A stretch of 64,000 bases of DNA from Ricordea florida. Lineage: Eukaryota > Cnidaria > Anthozoa > Corallimorpharia > Ricordeidae. A program made the translations under genes and the position numbers. Positions 51,701 to 60,104 of the stretch are shown here, piece after piece. The notes under the pieces are model-generated. The model saw only the letters and a list, made by a program, of their open reading frames with translations, did not search any database and was not told the origin of the DNA. The stretch lies in contig OX453272.1 in assembly GCA_949710005.1 (NCBI GenBank), forward strand, positions 6,692,133-6,756,132. Reading direction: 5' to 3'. Positions within the stretch are counted from its first letter, which is position 1. Each line of letters starts with the position of its first letter.

Positions 51701-54678
51701 CAAGTAAATATTTCAATCCCACCTTATGAGCAAGGACAGGTTTGAGGCTACGACTGAAGAACTGAAAATCACTGCCACTCTTGTGAACCTATGAAAATCA
51801 TATGCAAAGAGAACATTTTTTTAAAGCAATACTTTGGTGTTACACAACTTGACAAGATACAATTACCTTGGAAGTCAACTGTCACACAACTTAACACGGG
51901 TGTTTTAACGTATTAAACAATTAGACCCGTAGCCCTTGTGGGCTTTGGATCTATAGCCCATAAGGCGCAGCCGAATGGGCAACTGACCTGTGGCCCTTGA
52001 GGGCAAAAGGTCTAATTGTTTTAGTATCACCCAAATATTTGGACAGAAAAGGCAATAATAAAGTTAGCAAATAAAAGTTGAAGAAATATTTATTTGGGAA
52101 TAAAACGAAAGGAAGCGTCACAAATTTCACTACTTTAGGACTATTACTAATAGCCCTCTTGTAGTGTAGCCAATCAGATTGCGGCATTTGCATTAGTCCA
52201 CTGGTTGGGTGATACTAAATATCTATATACCTGCACTCTTTCACCATCATACTTTATCTCAGCAAACATTCCACCTGCACATTTCTTCACTGCTTGTGAG
52301 AAGCTTTTACAGGCCTCTGCCTGGCAAATAAGAAAATTGTGTAATAAAATCAACATAATCCTGTATGTAGATTCTATGACAGGCCTTCTGACAGGGTGCG
52401 GGAAAAAAAAGAAAATTGTGCGGGTTTTGGGAGGCAAATTGTGCGGTAAAAAACGCCGATTGTGCGGGAATTGTGCGGGATTGCGCAATCGTGTAAAAAA
52501 ACAAATATTCGATCACCGGGCCCAAAAAAGACCGACATGGAGGAATTTCTGGATAAATGGAAAGTGCAACAACTCCCCTCTTAGTGTGGCAATTAAACAT
52601 AAACCAAATTTCTATTTTGCTACAACTTTGGCCAAAGTTTGTATCAACAAAATCATGTTGCGTGACACGATCGATTAAGTTTATTCAAAACCGTAATTCC
52701 CGGGCGTAATTCCGCTTCAAAATAAAATGTTTTCGACCAGAACAAGTTACTTTATGAAAAATCCCGACATTTTTGTACTTTCTTTGTTATGTAGAGCGAA
52801 TATTATCTCGTGAAGGTTTAAAACTCTTCACGCTTGAAATGCTGCAAAAAGCACAACACCGAGACAAGATTAGATTGAGACCAGCGCCAGGCCGGCACGG
52901 AGCTATGAAGAGCCGCTGTCACAGCGTTTTGGGCATCCCCGCGTTTTGGGCATCCCCTTCTCATATTACTGCAGCGTTTTGGGCATCCCCTGGTACCCTC
53001 CCGGGATGCCCAAATCCCTAGTGTTTTGGTCATCCCCTCCAAAACAATTTGGGATTTCGCGGGAAAATCGAAAACCTTTTAGAACTGGATTCCGCTAAAT
53101 ATACAAGTCTGTTCCAGTATCTTAAAAATAAGGTTTATCCGGAAGGCTTTACAAAGCAAGACAAAACAACTCTTAGAAAATTCGCCAAAAAGTTTGAGTA
53201 TGACTCAAAATTAGAGTCCTTCTTCTACGTGGCCAAGGGTGGCACAGCGCTTCAACGACTTGTTATCGCAGAGGAAGATAAAGCGAGGGTCTTCGAAGAG
53301 TGCCACTCTGCTCCTTTTTCTGGACACGCCGGCCGCGATAACACTCTGAGGAAAATCAAAGAGCGGTTTTACTGGCCTGGTTACTACAAGGACACGATAG
53401 AAATGGTTAGTTACAAATTTTATTTATTTGCCAATGCACCCTCTTGTTTGTGTTTTTAAACCCACGTTGGTAATCGAATTGTCACCCCACCTCTGGTTAT
53501 TTCTGATGATTTGAGGCCTCTGTAATTGTGTGACAGCCTTTCCTGTATCAAGTAGCGCTGCGGGGTTAGTTGTACAGACCTCAAATGTCATGAATACTAT
53601 GCAACACCGCAAAACGCAGTTCTATTCATGTTTGTCTTTTGATTGCTTTGTTTAGTATTCTTGTTTTTGGCTGTTTCGAATCAGACGATCGCAGCTGCCG
53701 GCGATTGCGGCATTGCTCGCTTGTAAACAGTTCTATTAAATAAAATTGAAAGCTTTGCAAACAATGAAGTGTTGTACATCGAAGCGATGTTATGCGGTTG
53801 TAAATTTCAGTTTCGTCATGTTTTGAGCCAACGTTTACTGCCTATGGGTTTTTTTTCTGCGCAATTAACCCGGCGAAACGTGTCAGACAATATAATTCTA
53901 ACAAGCATCTACACTATTTAGCCGTAAATTCGTGATTAACAATCCCGGCTTTTCCCCAGTCTGAAATAATTTAGGCAAAGTCGAAGCGATCAGCGTTTTG
54001 GGCATCCCCCACCGGGGATGCCCAAAACGCTAGGGATATGGGAATGGGGATGCCCAAAACGCGGGGATGCCCAAAACGCTGTGACACCGCCTTGTTGTTT
54101 TTATATCCGCTCGAGCTGTTCAATCGCGGAAAGCGGCGGATTTCTCGATTGTTTTGCTAGGTAAATAGCCTAAAAAGTTTCTTTAAACCTTGGCAATTGA
54201 TGGGAATACTGATTTAATTAGATTTTTAACCAAATCTTTCCATATTGTGTGGGATTTCGCGGATTTTCAGAAATTGTGCGGGATTGTGCGGCTTCGATCG
54301 AATTGTGCGGTCCCGCACCCGCGCACCTTGTCAGAAGGCCTGATATGACTATTTTGTAGTGAATGACTCTTCAGTTAATGCAGACTATGCTCACTAGTAT
54401 TATGTACAGTAACACATTACACATATACCTACCAACATTGGCTTAACTGGTGTCATTAATGATGCCCTGATGCTCAGCTGTTTATTCATACCAGGGACTC
54501 CACCAAGTTTAACTTCTTTTTTATCCAGACATCGCTGTACAACATCACAAAGATTGTTTGATGCTTGAAATGCCTCATAAGCCTTGGGATCCAGAGCATC
54601 CAATCTACATTATATAAAAGGTATGACCAAAATCCAATTCAAATTGCATCAGTATATTTGTAATGGTAATAGTACGGT

Positions 54679-54710
<32 letters not shown>

Positions 54711-56979
54711 TGAGTTTTTCAAAAAGATGAAATTGCATGAACTGCTTCGGCAAGTGCAATTTCAGCTTTTTGAAAAACTCACACGACAAAATTAATTCCA
54801 ACAATAAAAACTATATGACTTATTAATAATATAAACACGAAAAAAGTATTGGCCCGAGTAAACCTTTCTTGATTTAATGCAGTCATTTTTTTCTTATTTG
54901 AGAAAACTTTCTTCAAAGTTTCTGCAGAAAATTTTTGTCATCACTTTACATGACATCATTGGCTAAGAAAATGCCCTATTGTCTTTCAGCCAATCATAAT
55001 CTAGAATTTCGATGAGTAATTTACATTGATGTTACACTTGAACTGCACTGTTCTCATCTAATCATAATCACGTAATTTAATCATGTATATTATTGACCGG
55101 CAATATAGGCACAAAGTAGGAAATAGTCCTACTTGGATAAAACATCACAACAATCTTTTTTCATGGAGCATTGTTGACACTAAGATGTTGTAGGTCATAG
55201 AGGAACATAGAGAAAATGACAGACCTTTCCTTATTATAAGAATGAACCTTTCTTTCCCTGGTGAAAATCTTTGCAGGATCTTTGAGGATATTAAAAGATC
55301 TGCAAGTTGACCCACACAGATCTTCAAAGATCTGCAAAGATCCTACAAAGATCCTCAAAGATTTTATGAGGATCTTCTCAAGATCTCCTGAAGATCCTGG
55401 CAAAGATCCTTGTAAAGATCTTTGTCAGGATCCTTAAGGATATTGTTAGGACCTTGCCCAGATACTCGAGGATCCTTGAAGGACAAAGATCTTCAAGATA
55501 CATGCAAGGACCTTTAAGAATCTGGGTGAGGTCCTTGAGGATCTTGGCAAGAATTCTGAAGATCTGCAAAGACCTGCACTAGGACCTTCATGCAGATCTT
55601 CAAGGATCTTCAAAGATCCTTCAAAGATTTTCAACAGGTTTAACACACTGTTTGTCATTTACATAGAAAACGAAACTCTTACACATGTTTGGCCCCAGTG
55701 TTCATTCTCAGATCATGTTTGATCAGGCGAATGATAAACTTCAAATCATTAGCAGTGGATCTGAAAGACAAATTTATGAAAATTGATGAAGCAGAGAGTG
55801 GTCAGGAAAAGCAGTAACCAAAACTATTGTGAAATTTCCAATATCTAAACAAAGGTTATAGTAACATGAATGAAACATGACTCACATAAAATTTAATGAA
55901 ATTACATGTTAATTAAATTGATAAGGTTTTATATGTACCTTCTGATCATTTTGCTTAGCTCTCCCAGTTGGTCATCTTCCTTGGTCAAATTTTTCAGTTT
56001 ATCAAGGAAAGTATCAACCTGGGAGGAAAAAATGAAAGAACTTACAGTGTTAATAAAGGTGGAACAATTGTCAGTCAACTAACCAGGAGGGGAATATAAG
56101 GGCTTGCAGTAATGCAGCTCTATAGTAATTTTTTATTTGAAAGTACAGTATTGCAAGACTAAGTAGAGTGCAGTTCATTTTGAAAACTGTGGTCTTGGTA
56201 ATCCAAAAATATTGTTGCACTGGAACCACCATAATCACTTGGATCCTACTGCTTCTGTGTTCTCCTTTAAAGTACAGTTTTACTGCCCAATTGCAGTGTT
56301 GCGGAATCTTCTACTGCGTTAAAGAACATCTCCGCTCTTGCTGGTTCACCAACACTTAGGACTGTATCTGTCGTTTCATTCACTTTACTGCTTCTCTAAC
56401 ACGTTCTACATACGTTCTACACTCTCATTTCGATCCGAACTAGTGATACAATGTTCTCTACTTTTATTTGTTCCTATCAGAAGTCGGCTCCTATGCTACG
56501 TGAGTTATAGATTTCCTGAAATCGTGAATAGTATAAACTCTAGAAACGCTGTTGTCTCACAATCATAAACTAAAGATTGTTTCTTGAACCTGCTTGTGGT
56601 TGATACACCCACCCATTGCTATGTCACGTACATACTTTAATTCTGTACCCAAACGTGACTACACTACCGTTGTGGACATTAAATGGATTGAACAGTCATC
56701 CTACGCTAAAGTATGGTGATTATTGTTCCTGACAATGCAGTGTATTTACTTTGTGGACCCCCTTATGCCCCCCTTGGCCTCTAACCAGGATTGAATCTGT
56801 GTGTTTTGGTTTTAAGGAACTGCATATCTACCAGTGAGTTTAAATAGTGTTCAGGCAATTCCAAAAAGATAATGCTCACACCACACACTTACATCTTGCA
56901 ACAACAGCAGACTTTTTTTGAGTGGTTTCACCAACATACTGCTTTCAAAGAAGGTGTTCACTGTTTCAGCAACATCTCC
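33396..56979 (-). CDS. LIG3: DNA ligase III, C-terminal two thirds (5' end not seen)
   Basis: Twenty-two exons read in frame, 653 residues: 56893-56979, 55939-56018, 55683-55760, 54433-54604, 52231-52320, 51723-51788, 51315-51383, 51134-51196, 50946-51025, 50387-50474, 48886-48963, 47944-47979, 47744-47831, 46454-46596, 45826-45900, 45170-45316, 44211-44241, 37682-37878, 35539-35577, 35044-35129, 34399-34465, 33396-33497. Order: DNA-binding region (STANDLKFIIRLIKHDLRM), adenylation domain with nucleophile Lys in EIKYDGERVQ, motifs EGLVLKD and HWLKMKKDYL, OB-fold (GDVAETV is at the 5' end; DADGISIRFPR-like TADGISIRFPR near the core end), acidic linker, then BRCT (RRYIIA to TPDWIWKCIKKGR). It seals nicks in base-excision and mitochondrial repair; the BRCT binds XRCC1. 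Exons for the PARP-like zinc finger lie outside. The smallest exons (44211, 35539) rest on phase and splice signals. Confidence 0.95.
33598..33810. repeat. Two tandem copies of a ~110-bp repeat
   Basis: Each copy runs through GTGTGACCA, GGTACTGTTTGTTTTACTA, TACAGTGTGGTTC and TTTTTCATCT. The same repeat forms another array at 36905-37245. Both arrays lie in LIG3 introns. Confidence 0.8.
34100..34380. repeat. Dispersed inverted-repeat element, copy 1
   Basis: Motifs AACAATTAGATTATTCGC, TAGTTGATTCGGCCTCATC and ATAGAAATCTCGAGCT recur in the opposite orientation at 44460-44740. The GCGCTTTAGCGAA block is also shared. It sits in the last LIG3 intron. Confidence 0.65.
34466..35043 (-). other. Predicted U12-type intron in LIG3
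   Basis: The donor reads GTATCCTTT, an exact match to the minor-spliceosome consensus. The branch-site candidate ATCCTTGAC (34475-34483) places its adenine about 10 bases before the predicted 3' end, the right spacing for U12 introns. The exon-exon join makes the BRCT core RRYIIA-YDGDV, aligned with vertebrate ligase III. That join puts the intron end at CTCTG, so the terminal dinucleotide is TG, not AG. Confidence 0.7.
35818..36088 (-). pseudogene. Relic of a LINE C-terminus in a LIG3 intron
   Basis: Minus-strand reading gives FKAVNGMLPEYISDLFV and, after frame breaks, NKLVVPHNK, then residues resembling the SPDDLRSTAILKEFKNAV ending common to CR1/Jockey-like LINE proteins. Several frameshifts and stops are present. 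It belongs with the relic at 31370 as remains of the same class. Confidence 0.65.
36566..36810. mobile_element. MITE with CAGGGCCGG ends, copy 2
   Basis: This 245-bp copy starts CAGGGCCGGGTTGTTCG and ends CGAACAACCGGCCCCTG. It is a full-length relative of 14571-14816. Located in the LIG3 intron 35578-37681. Confidence 0.85.
36905..37245. repeat. Array of the ~110-bp TACAGTGTGGTTC repeat
   Basis: Three to four imperfect units, each with TTTACTATACAGTGTGGTT, TTTTTCATCTG and GGATCAAACCA. It matches the pair at 33598-33810. The next MITE (37246) starts immediately after it. Confidence 0.8.
37246..37475. mobile_element. Fold-back MITE copy D
   Basis: It starts ATAGTTTCTAAAGAAACTGG and contains CCGACGAAGGGCTAACGC and TTACCTTACGGTGGTATAAC. 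One arm of the hairpin is shortened. It lies between the tandem array and the LIG3 acidic-linker exon. Confidence 0.7.
37879..39967. other. LIG3 intron DNA downstream of the GPCR gene
   Basis: This should include the GPCR 3' UTR; a minus-strand AATAAA appears at 38748-38753. A segment with AAGCGCGGGAAAC and TGATTGGTCG (38000-38100) resembles 50740-50840. Apart from the MITE at 38859 I see no gene. Confidence 0.5.
38859..39013. repeat. Short MITE with GGAGCGTAGCTAG/CTGGCTACGCCCGTG ends
   Basis: Left CAGGAGCGTAGCTAGG and right CCTGGCTACGCCCGTG are imperfect inverted repeats with C/G runs inside. It lies in the LIG3 intron, 3' of the GPCR gene. Confidence 0.5.
39968..41350 (-). CDS. Orphan rhodopsin-class (class A) GPCR nested in LIG3 intron
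   Basis: A single coding exon encodes 460 residues. Seven hydrophobic segments are visible, at about 7-35, 42-72, 84-106, 122-146, 165-193, 224-248 and 258-285. Family marks: Asp57 in SSADLLV (TM2), Cys84 and Cys158 for the extracellular disulfide, and Glu108-Arg109-Tyr110 in place of DRY. TM7 has KPIIF (279-283) where NPxxY is usual. A C-terminal tail of about 170 residues is Ser/Lys/Arg-rich. Ligand unknown. The gene lies wholly inside the LIG3 intron between exons 37682 and 44211, on the same strand. A 5' UTR intron is likely: donor AAG|GTAAGC at 41627 and acceptor TTAG|GATC at 41403. Confidence 0.9.
   Translation of the reverse strand: MSMSELGLLAVALKATSLVLFILIGTYGSARVLYTILVVDVIRPVLNLCVANLSSADLLVCTVLLPLTIASLVSGHFILGHTMCVLHNTLVVYLGQVAALSITAIVYERYRSISGWFFPSLSPLQITLLLSATWILPIPFVFPKFRQHLIYFPKTGMCFNTYTAQSQAWNILFITNAAINCMCGLFIVFWFWKIFGTLRRLRVSARGGYLTDKETLSVSARAHSAWTSMYFVLIHAVMALPVYIALAVDQYSIYFGKSGIPNTVRCLALWAYWFQFTVKPIIFTWRRGRYIGIILCFCRRKQAVQLPKKVVRRSGDRSLDMEIKLSQPSGSREANKSPRATPEDINEKPLRLAILLEEFRVSLEDARPQTVLSHLCTRDSPPIGSASRNTIIHVSDATRDKQPTSCLQNACPNPCCIESTQRMSIEASKSDFPKWAGKAVNNGHKEQDNCSVSSEEDKNT
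41627..41869 (-). other. Putative non-coding first exon of the GPCR gene, with upstream ORF
   Basis: A strong donor (CAAG|GTAAGC) closes this segment at 41627. The frame 41681-41869 (62 codons, starting MDNMDNN) would be an upstream ORF if transcription starts beyond it. Extent of the exon is uncertain. Confidence 0.4.
42592..43983. mobile_element. Non-autonomous DNA transposon, CAGGCCTTCTG ends, 6-bp duplication
   Basis: The 1392-bp element starts CAGGCCTTCTGGTATTACG and ends with ATCAGAAGGCCTG. AAACTA flanks it exactly at 42586-42591 and 43984-43989. Subterminal DNA is packed with TTGTGCG/ATCGCA motifs on both strands. No coding region. A related element is at 52380-54342. A 6-bp duplication is reported for IS3EU and Dada superfamilies; which applies is not decidable here. 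Confidence 0.85.
44405..44475 (-). repeat. tRNA-like SINE head
   Basis: On the minus strand a segment with GATCGAACATCGCACCGG is followed by the perfect B-box GGTTCGAATCC. It lacks a clean acceptor stem, so it is a SINE head or tRNA pseudogene rather than a tRNA gene. Confidence 0.5.
44460..44740. repeat. Dispersed inverted-repeat element, copy 2
   Basis: Inverted relative of 34100-34380, sharing CGAGATTTCTATGGGGTGAT and the CGCTAAAGCGCGAAGA block. Confidence 0.6.
44725..44932. mobile_element. MITE with TAGTATCACCCAACTAGT ends, copy 1
   Basis: Ends are TAGTATCACCCAACTAGT and CACTAGTTGGGTGATACTA. The interior includes GCAATAATAAAGTTAGC and an inner hairpin around GGACTATTACTAATAGTCC. A second copy is at 52020-52217. 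Confidence 0.8.
46290..46443. mobile_element. Fold-back MITE copy E, beside a LIG3 donor site
   Basis: It starts GTAGTTTCTAAAGAAACTGG and stops in the hairpin tip (CTTTGTCAGAGCGAA), so only half the element is present. It ends about 10 bases from the donor of the LIG3 exon 46454-46596. Confidence 0.7.
46452..46453 (-). other. GC donor of a GC-AG intron in LIG3
   Basis: The exon 46454-46596 ends AAG and the intron begins GCAAGT. This is the standard form of the rare GC-AG class. No GT donor nearby would keep the frame into the next exon (DPSKVPSW). Confidence 0.8.
46870..46985. repeat. Hairpin of TTTGAAA-ATGAATGTAACT arms
   Basis: AATGAATGTAACTTAAAAAG is mirrored by AAAAAGTTACATTCATT close by, with outer GCTGGTTTGAAA/TTTCAAACCAGC. 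A short MITE-like hairpin in a LIG3 intron. Confidence 0.65.
48415..48530 (+). repeat. tRNA-derived SINE copy
   Basis: TAACTCAGCTGGTAGGAAC (A-box-like), CACCAGTGTTCGCGAGGT and a B-box-like GGTCCGATTCC are followed by TTCAGGCTAAATCGCAACT, the same tail as at 57063. Intronic in LIG3. Confidence 0.65.
49150..49505. mobile_element. Diverged fold-back MITE copy with a nested second element
   Basis: The outer flanks TTTACCACCGTATGATTTAA and TATTACGGTGGTAAAACTGA belong to the fold-back family. The centre (about 49184-49388) starts TTAACCCTTCAAGCCCCAA and ends GGGACTTAGAGGGTTGA, a separate inserted element. Confidence 0.6.
49880..50278. repeat. Two adjacent hairpins with CCCTCGGGACCAG
   Basis: The first (about 49890-50000) pairs CTTGGGGAACAGTGAA with its complement. 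The second (about 50140-50270) pairs CTCGAGTCCTGATGTTTCCC with GGGAAACATCAGGACTC. Both carry CCCTCGGGACCAG at one end. They are copies or halves of one family. Confidence 0.6.
52020..52217. mobile_element. MITE with TAGTATCACCCAA ends, copy 2, beside a LIG3 donor
   Basis: It matches 44725-44932 along its length (GCAATAATAAAGTTAGC, GACTATTACTAATAG, CATTTGCATTAGTCCACT). Its right end GGGTGATACTA stops about 13 bases from the donor (52230-52229) of the active-site exon 52231-52320. Confidence 0.8.
52917..54086 (+). mobile_element. Ginger-like DNA transposon fragment, CCGC duplication
   Basis: Termini are TGTCACAGCGTTTTGGGCAT and its inverted copy, with about 40 bp of perfect TIR containing direct repeats of GCGTTTTGGGCATCCCC. 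The 4-mer CCGC flanks both sides (52913-52916, 54087-54090). TGT termini plus 4-bp duplications are the Ginger signature. The interior carries an integrase N-terminal segment. At 1170 bp it is an internally deleted copy. Confidence 0.85.
53049..53459 (+). pseudogene. Integrase N-terminal fragment (HHCC zinc-binding part) of Ginger-like element
   Basis: The open frame has no ATG near its start. It encodes YLKNKVYPEGF, then an LRKFAKKF block, then HSAPFSGHAGR and ERFYWPGYYKD, the first half of the HHCC zinc-binding domain of retroviral-type integrases. Coding similarity stops at about 53405, where ATG|GTTAGT could be a donor site. The CxxC half and the DDE core are missing. Similar domains occur in KRBA2 and SCAND3-like proteins. 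Confidence 0.75.
55240..55625. repeat. Degenerate AAGATCCT/AGGATCTT repeat tract
   Basis: About 380 bases are composed of imperfect 8 to 15-base units around AAGATCCTT and AGGATCTT, on both strands. Overlapping minus-strand open frames rich in Ile, Leu, Lys and Ser come from this tract and are not genes. Located in a LIG3 intron. Confidence 0.75.
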
Positions 56980-58042
56980 CTAACAAACAGATTTAATAAT
57001 CAGGACATGCAAGGCATAGTGTCATTCCTAAATGAATCAATTATTCCCTGCCTCCAGATAGCTAGTGTAGCTCAGCTGGTAGAACATTGCACCAGTATTT
57101 GTGAGGTAGTGGGTTTGAACCCTATCCTAGCCAGTTCTTTTTCAGGCTTAATCACAATCGCTAAAAATTGCATTATTACTGTGAGGATCAAATGTTCAAC
57201 TACAAAAGAGAGTAAATAGGTACTGCTTAGTGCCCCACTTAAATAACCACAATGTTCATAGTCCAATATTTATAGAGAAACCACATTATCAGCACTCTTA
57301 GAAGACTGCGAGAAGTCTCTTTTCTCCCAATTCTTTGTGGGTGGAGTACAATGGGTGACCTCACTTTACAAGCAGCAAAGTCACAAGACAAGAGAAACAC
57401 AGGCATTCTATATCATACTTATTTCCCGCTTCCTTGCTTCAACTCATTTGCCTGAATATTTCTCTACCTTCTGCACATAAGACCTGAGGCAAAAAGTCAG
57501 ACTGCTCACAGTATGTATACACTCTTAACAAGACGCTTGAGGAGCGTTCACTCGGGCTTCATGTTGAACGTTTTACTTGAATATTTACCACGCCTAAAAT
57601 GTGTACGCAACTACATGCCGGATCCGTGTGGGCAATTTTCGTTACCGGTCACTCCAGTACCACTTTCTGACGATTATTTGTGCCACCAGTCAGTTCAATT
57701 ACTCGAATGAAAATCATTATTTTATTGGCGTGTGTACAGCCGCTCACACAAATCACGAGCACAGTCATAATATACATACATTGCAGAACGAGATCTGAAT
57801 TGTAGTACTTTTATTGACATTGGAACATCATTATGTTCATGTACATTAGTCATACTGACAACGTTTTGTAGAAGATCACAGTCGTCAAGAGTATTCTTCA
57901 TGTCTTTATTCTATCAAGCACATGCAATTCCGGGAAAAAGAGCAAACCAACATTTACCAACCATAATAGTAATAATAATAACTCATGGCGGACGGCAGCA
58001 AATTTCAGTAGTCTGCCACCTTGTTCCCCGCAGTTATATGTA
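56980..58042. other. DNA upstream of the first visible LIG3 exon
   Basis: It includes the SINE at 57063 and, toward the right, the probable 5' UTR of the LINE (about 57960 onward). I looked on the minus strand for the next LIG3 exon and the zinc finger and did not find them. Confidence 0.5.
57063..57190 (+). repeat. tRNA-derived SINE, best copy
   Basis: A perfect A-box TAGCTCAGCTGG and a B-box-like GTGGGTTTGAACCC with tRNA spacing, then a tail TTTTTCAGGCTTAATCACAA shared with 8940 and 48415. The acceptor stem is only partly paired, so this is a SINE rather than a tRNA gene. Confidence 0.7.
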
Positions 58043-58918
58043 ATGGAGGATAAGGATAAAGGAAAAGAGGGGCAAATTACATACTATTTCCCAGGTAAAC
58101 GTGGCGAAAGAAGTAGTGACAGCAGCTCGCCTGGCTCTGAGAAACCGCCCGCGAAGTCCGTGAAGTTTACGGAATCCAACATGGTCGAACAGGCAGATAT
58201 TTGGAAAGTTCTCAACACCATTCAAGACAACACGAACAAACTTCTCGAAGAAAACAAGGCTTTACGCGACCAGTACTCTGAGCTTCAGAAGTCGCTGGAA
58301 TTCCATATAGTTAAAATAGAAACGTTGGCGACGGAGAACGAATCATTAAAGAAAGAAATGAAATCGCTGAAGAGGTCTTTAAATAAAGCCAATGAAGAAC
58401 GCGAAGTAATGTATGAAGATTTGGGGACTGCAATCAATAAACTCGATGATCTAGAGCAGTACACCCGCAAGCACAACTTAGAAATTCATGGAATTCCACA
58501 AACGCCTGATGAAAACATCGCAGAGCGAATCATCACACTTGGAAATGTGCTCAACGTTACGATCCGCAACGACGATATAGACATATGTCATAGACTTCAA
58601 ACAAGCAAGAACCCCAGTAAGCACAAGCCAATTATTGTCAGGTTCAAATCTTATAGAGCAAAGAAAGAACTTTATGGAGCTCGTAAGCAGTTAAAAGGTC
58701 AGAACCTGAATCAAGTTTTCAACGGTGGCGACTTTGTCTATATAAACGAAAATCTAACAAGAATGCGACGCCAATTATTTGCCGAAGTGTGGAAAAGAAA
58801 GAAGCTAGAGCATTGGCACAGTGCCTGGACTATAGACGGTAAAATCTTTGTTAAATTAGAAGCAGCTGATTATCCTATAAGAATTTACAATAATGAAGAC
58901 TTAGATAAGATTAACTGA
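58043..58918 (+). CDS. LINE ORF1 protein (L1-like, coiled coil and RRM)
   Basis: The 291-residue protein starts at an ATG. Residues 1-45 are charged and disordered. About 48-135 is a long coiled coil rich in Glu, Lys and Leu heptads. About 145-230 matches the RNA-recognition region of L1-type ORF1 (NLEIHGIP, ICHRL, PIIVRFKSYRAK). A basic C-terminal domain follows (RRQLFAEVWKRKK). Such proteins trimerise and coat the element RNA. The frame is intact, so the copy may be fairly recent. It precedes ORF2 by 337 bases. Confidence 0.88.
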   Translation: MEDKDKGKEGQITYYFPGKRGERSSDSSSPGSEKPPAKSVKFTESNMVEQADIWKVLNTIQDNTNKLLEENKALRDQYSELQKSLEFHIVKIETLATENESLKKEMKSLKRSLNKANEEREVMYEDLGTAINKLDDLEQYTRKHNLEIHGIPQTPDENIAERIITLGNVLNVTIRNDDIDICHRLQTSKNPSKHKPIIVRFKSYRAKKELYGARKQLKGQNLNQVFNGGDFVYINENLTRMRRQLFAEVWKRKKLEHWHSAWTIDGKIFVKLEAADYPIRIYNNEDLDKIN

Positions 58919-59255
58919 GTGATGTTAATTTTTCTCAATCACTTAGCATTTACCCCGGGTCTGACCGCTGATGCTCGGTTCAATTGTTACACTTTCCTTA
59001 TGTCATACAATTAATTTTCAATTCGTCATCCAGTAGTATTATTATGCGGGGAATCGTAGAGGGGACTCCTTCCAATCAATGAAATTTTTCCATTTACTAA
59101 AACTATCCCCTCTATACATGAAGTCGCTTAACGGCTTGATAAGTTTTTGTAATGTTCTGTGTTTTGTAATATTTCTGTTTGGTGGCATCACATCTGGGGA
59201 CAACGTTTTTTGGCTGGGGCTCTGGTGCAGGTGTTGAGCCTTAATTACATTTGCA
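58919..59255. other. Inter-ORF region of the LINE
   Basis: The 337-base spacer between ORF1 and ORF2 holds no convincing coding sequence. The minus-strand frame over it is not recognised. Confidence 0.6.
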
Positions 59256-59978
59256 ATGGGTTTAAAATGTGTTTCCCTAAATATCAGAGGCATAAATAAG
59301 TCGATCAAACGTAGAAATTTATTTAGGTGGCTTCATAATGGCAAATATGACCTAATTTTTTTGCAGGAAACCTACAGTGACAAAACAATCGAAAATGTTT
59401 GGCGTGCAGAATGGGGCGGTGACATTTGCTATTCCCATGGCTCAAAACATAGCAGAGGCGTGATGATTCTTTTTCGCCCAACTTTAAAAGCGGAGAATAT
59501 TAGCATTACTAATGATAAGAACGGAAGAATTCTTATTGTTCGCCTCACACTTCAAGATGAAGAATTTTGTTTAGTCAATGTTTACGCTCCCAACGAACAA
59601 AATCAACAAATAAATTTCTATAACGAATTAACAAGCAAGTTACGTCCCTATGCAAATGAAAATCTCATAATGGGAGGTGACTATAATTGCCCACTCGAAA
59701 ATATGGATAAAATAGGTGGAAAAGACATCAGTAACAAGAAAAATGTAATTCACAGCATAAAGGAAATGAGCGACAATTTAAGTCTCAACGATATATGGAG
59801 ACTTCACCACCCGAGTGATAAGCGCTTTACCTGGCAGAACAGCTCAGGAAAAATAAGATGTCGATTAGATTATTGGCTTATTTCAAAACATTTAGTTCCT
59901 CGTACTAGTAAAACGGATGTGTTGTCATATTACGATTCAGACCATTCCCCAATTTACGCCGAAATCGCATATAAAAAT
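59256..59978 (+). CDS. LINE ORF2, apurinic endonuclease domain, cut by LTR element
   Basis: The frame opens at ATG 59256 and encodes an L1-type endonuclease: SLNIRGIN (Asn), FLQET (metal-binding Glu), NVYAPN, GGDYNCPL, RLDYWLI and SDHSPI (catalytic Asp-His). After about 241 residues the frame runs into the Gypsy LTR at 59979 and stops at 60021-60023. The last codons are therefore LTR sequence. The reverse transcriptase is not present in the window and may lie beyond the Gypsy element. Confidence 0.9.
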
Positions 59979-60104
59979 TGTAATGTTTTTATTCTTGTTC
60001 GCCTTGACTCAACAGGACTCTAAGTTGTGTACCAAACACGTGCGTAACCATTTATAGTAAAAGGTGATCTCTTAACACGTGATGTGTTAATCATTGACCG
60101 CACA
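59979..60104 (-). mobile_element. 126-bp 3' LTR of a Ty3/Gypsy element
   Basis: On the minus strand it begins TGTGCGGTC and ends CATTACA (TG...CA). It contains TATAAATGG (TATA-like) and AATAAA near the end. A polypurine tract (AGAAAGGGGGA, 60105-60115) abuts it, as expected before a 3' LTR. The matching 5' LTR lies beyond the window. It is very short for a Gypsy LTR. Confidence 0.85.

Larger units (their letters stand above)
52380..54342. mobile_element. CAGGCCTTCTG element interrupted by a Ginger-like element
   Basis: Ends are CAGGCCTTCTGACAGGGTGC and the reverse complement GCACCTTGTCAGAAGGCCTG. Flanks CTATGA (52374-52379) and ATATGA (54343-54348) fit a 6-bp duplication with one change. Subterminal TTGTGCGG repeats match the style of 42592-43983. 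Its own interior is split by the element at 52917-54086. Confidence 0.8.

Noticed and set aside
55145-55658. Overlapping minus-strand frames rich in Ile, Leu, Lys and Ser
   Set aside because: They derive from the degenerate AAGATCCT repeat tract.
57063-57135. A functional tRNA gene
   Set aside because: The promoter boxes are good, but the acceptor and anticodon stems pair poorly and the sequence continues into a shared SINE tail.
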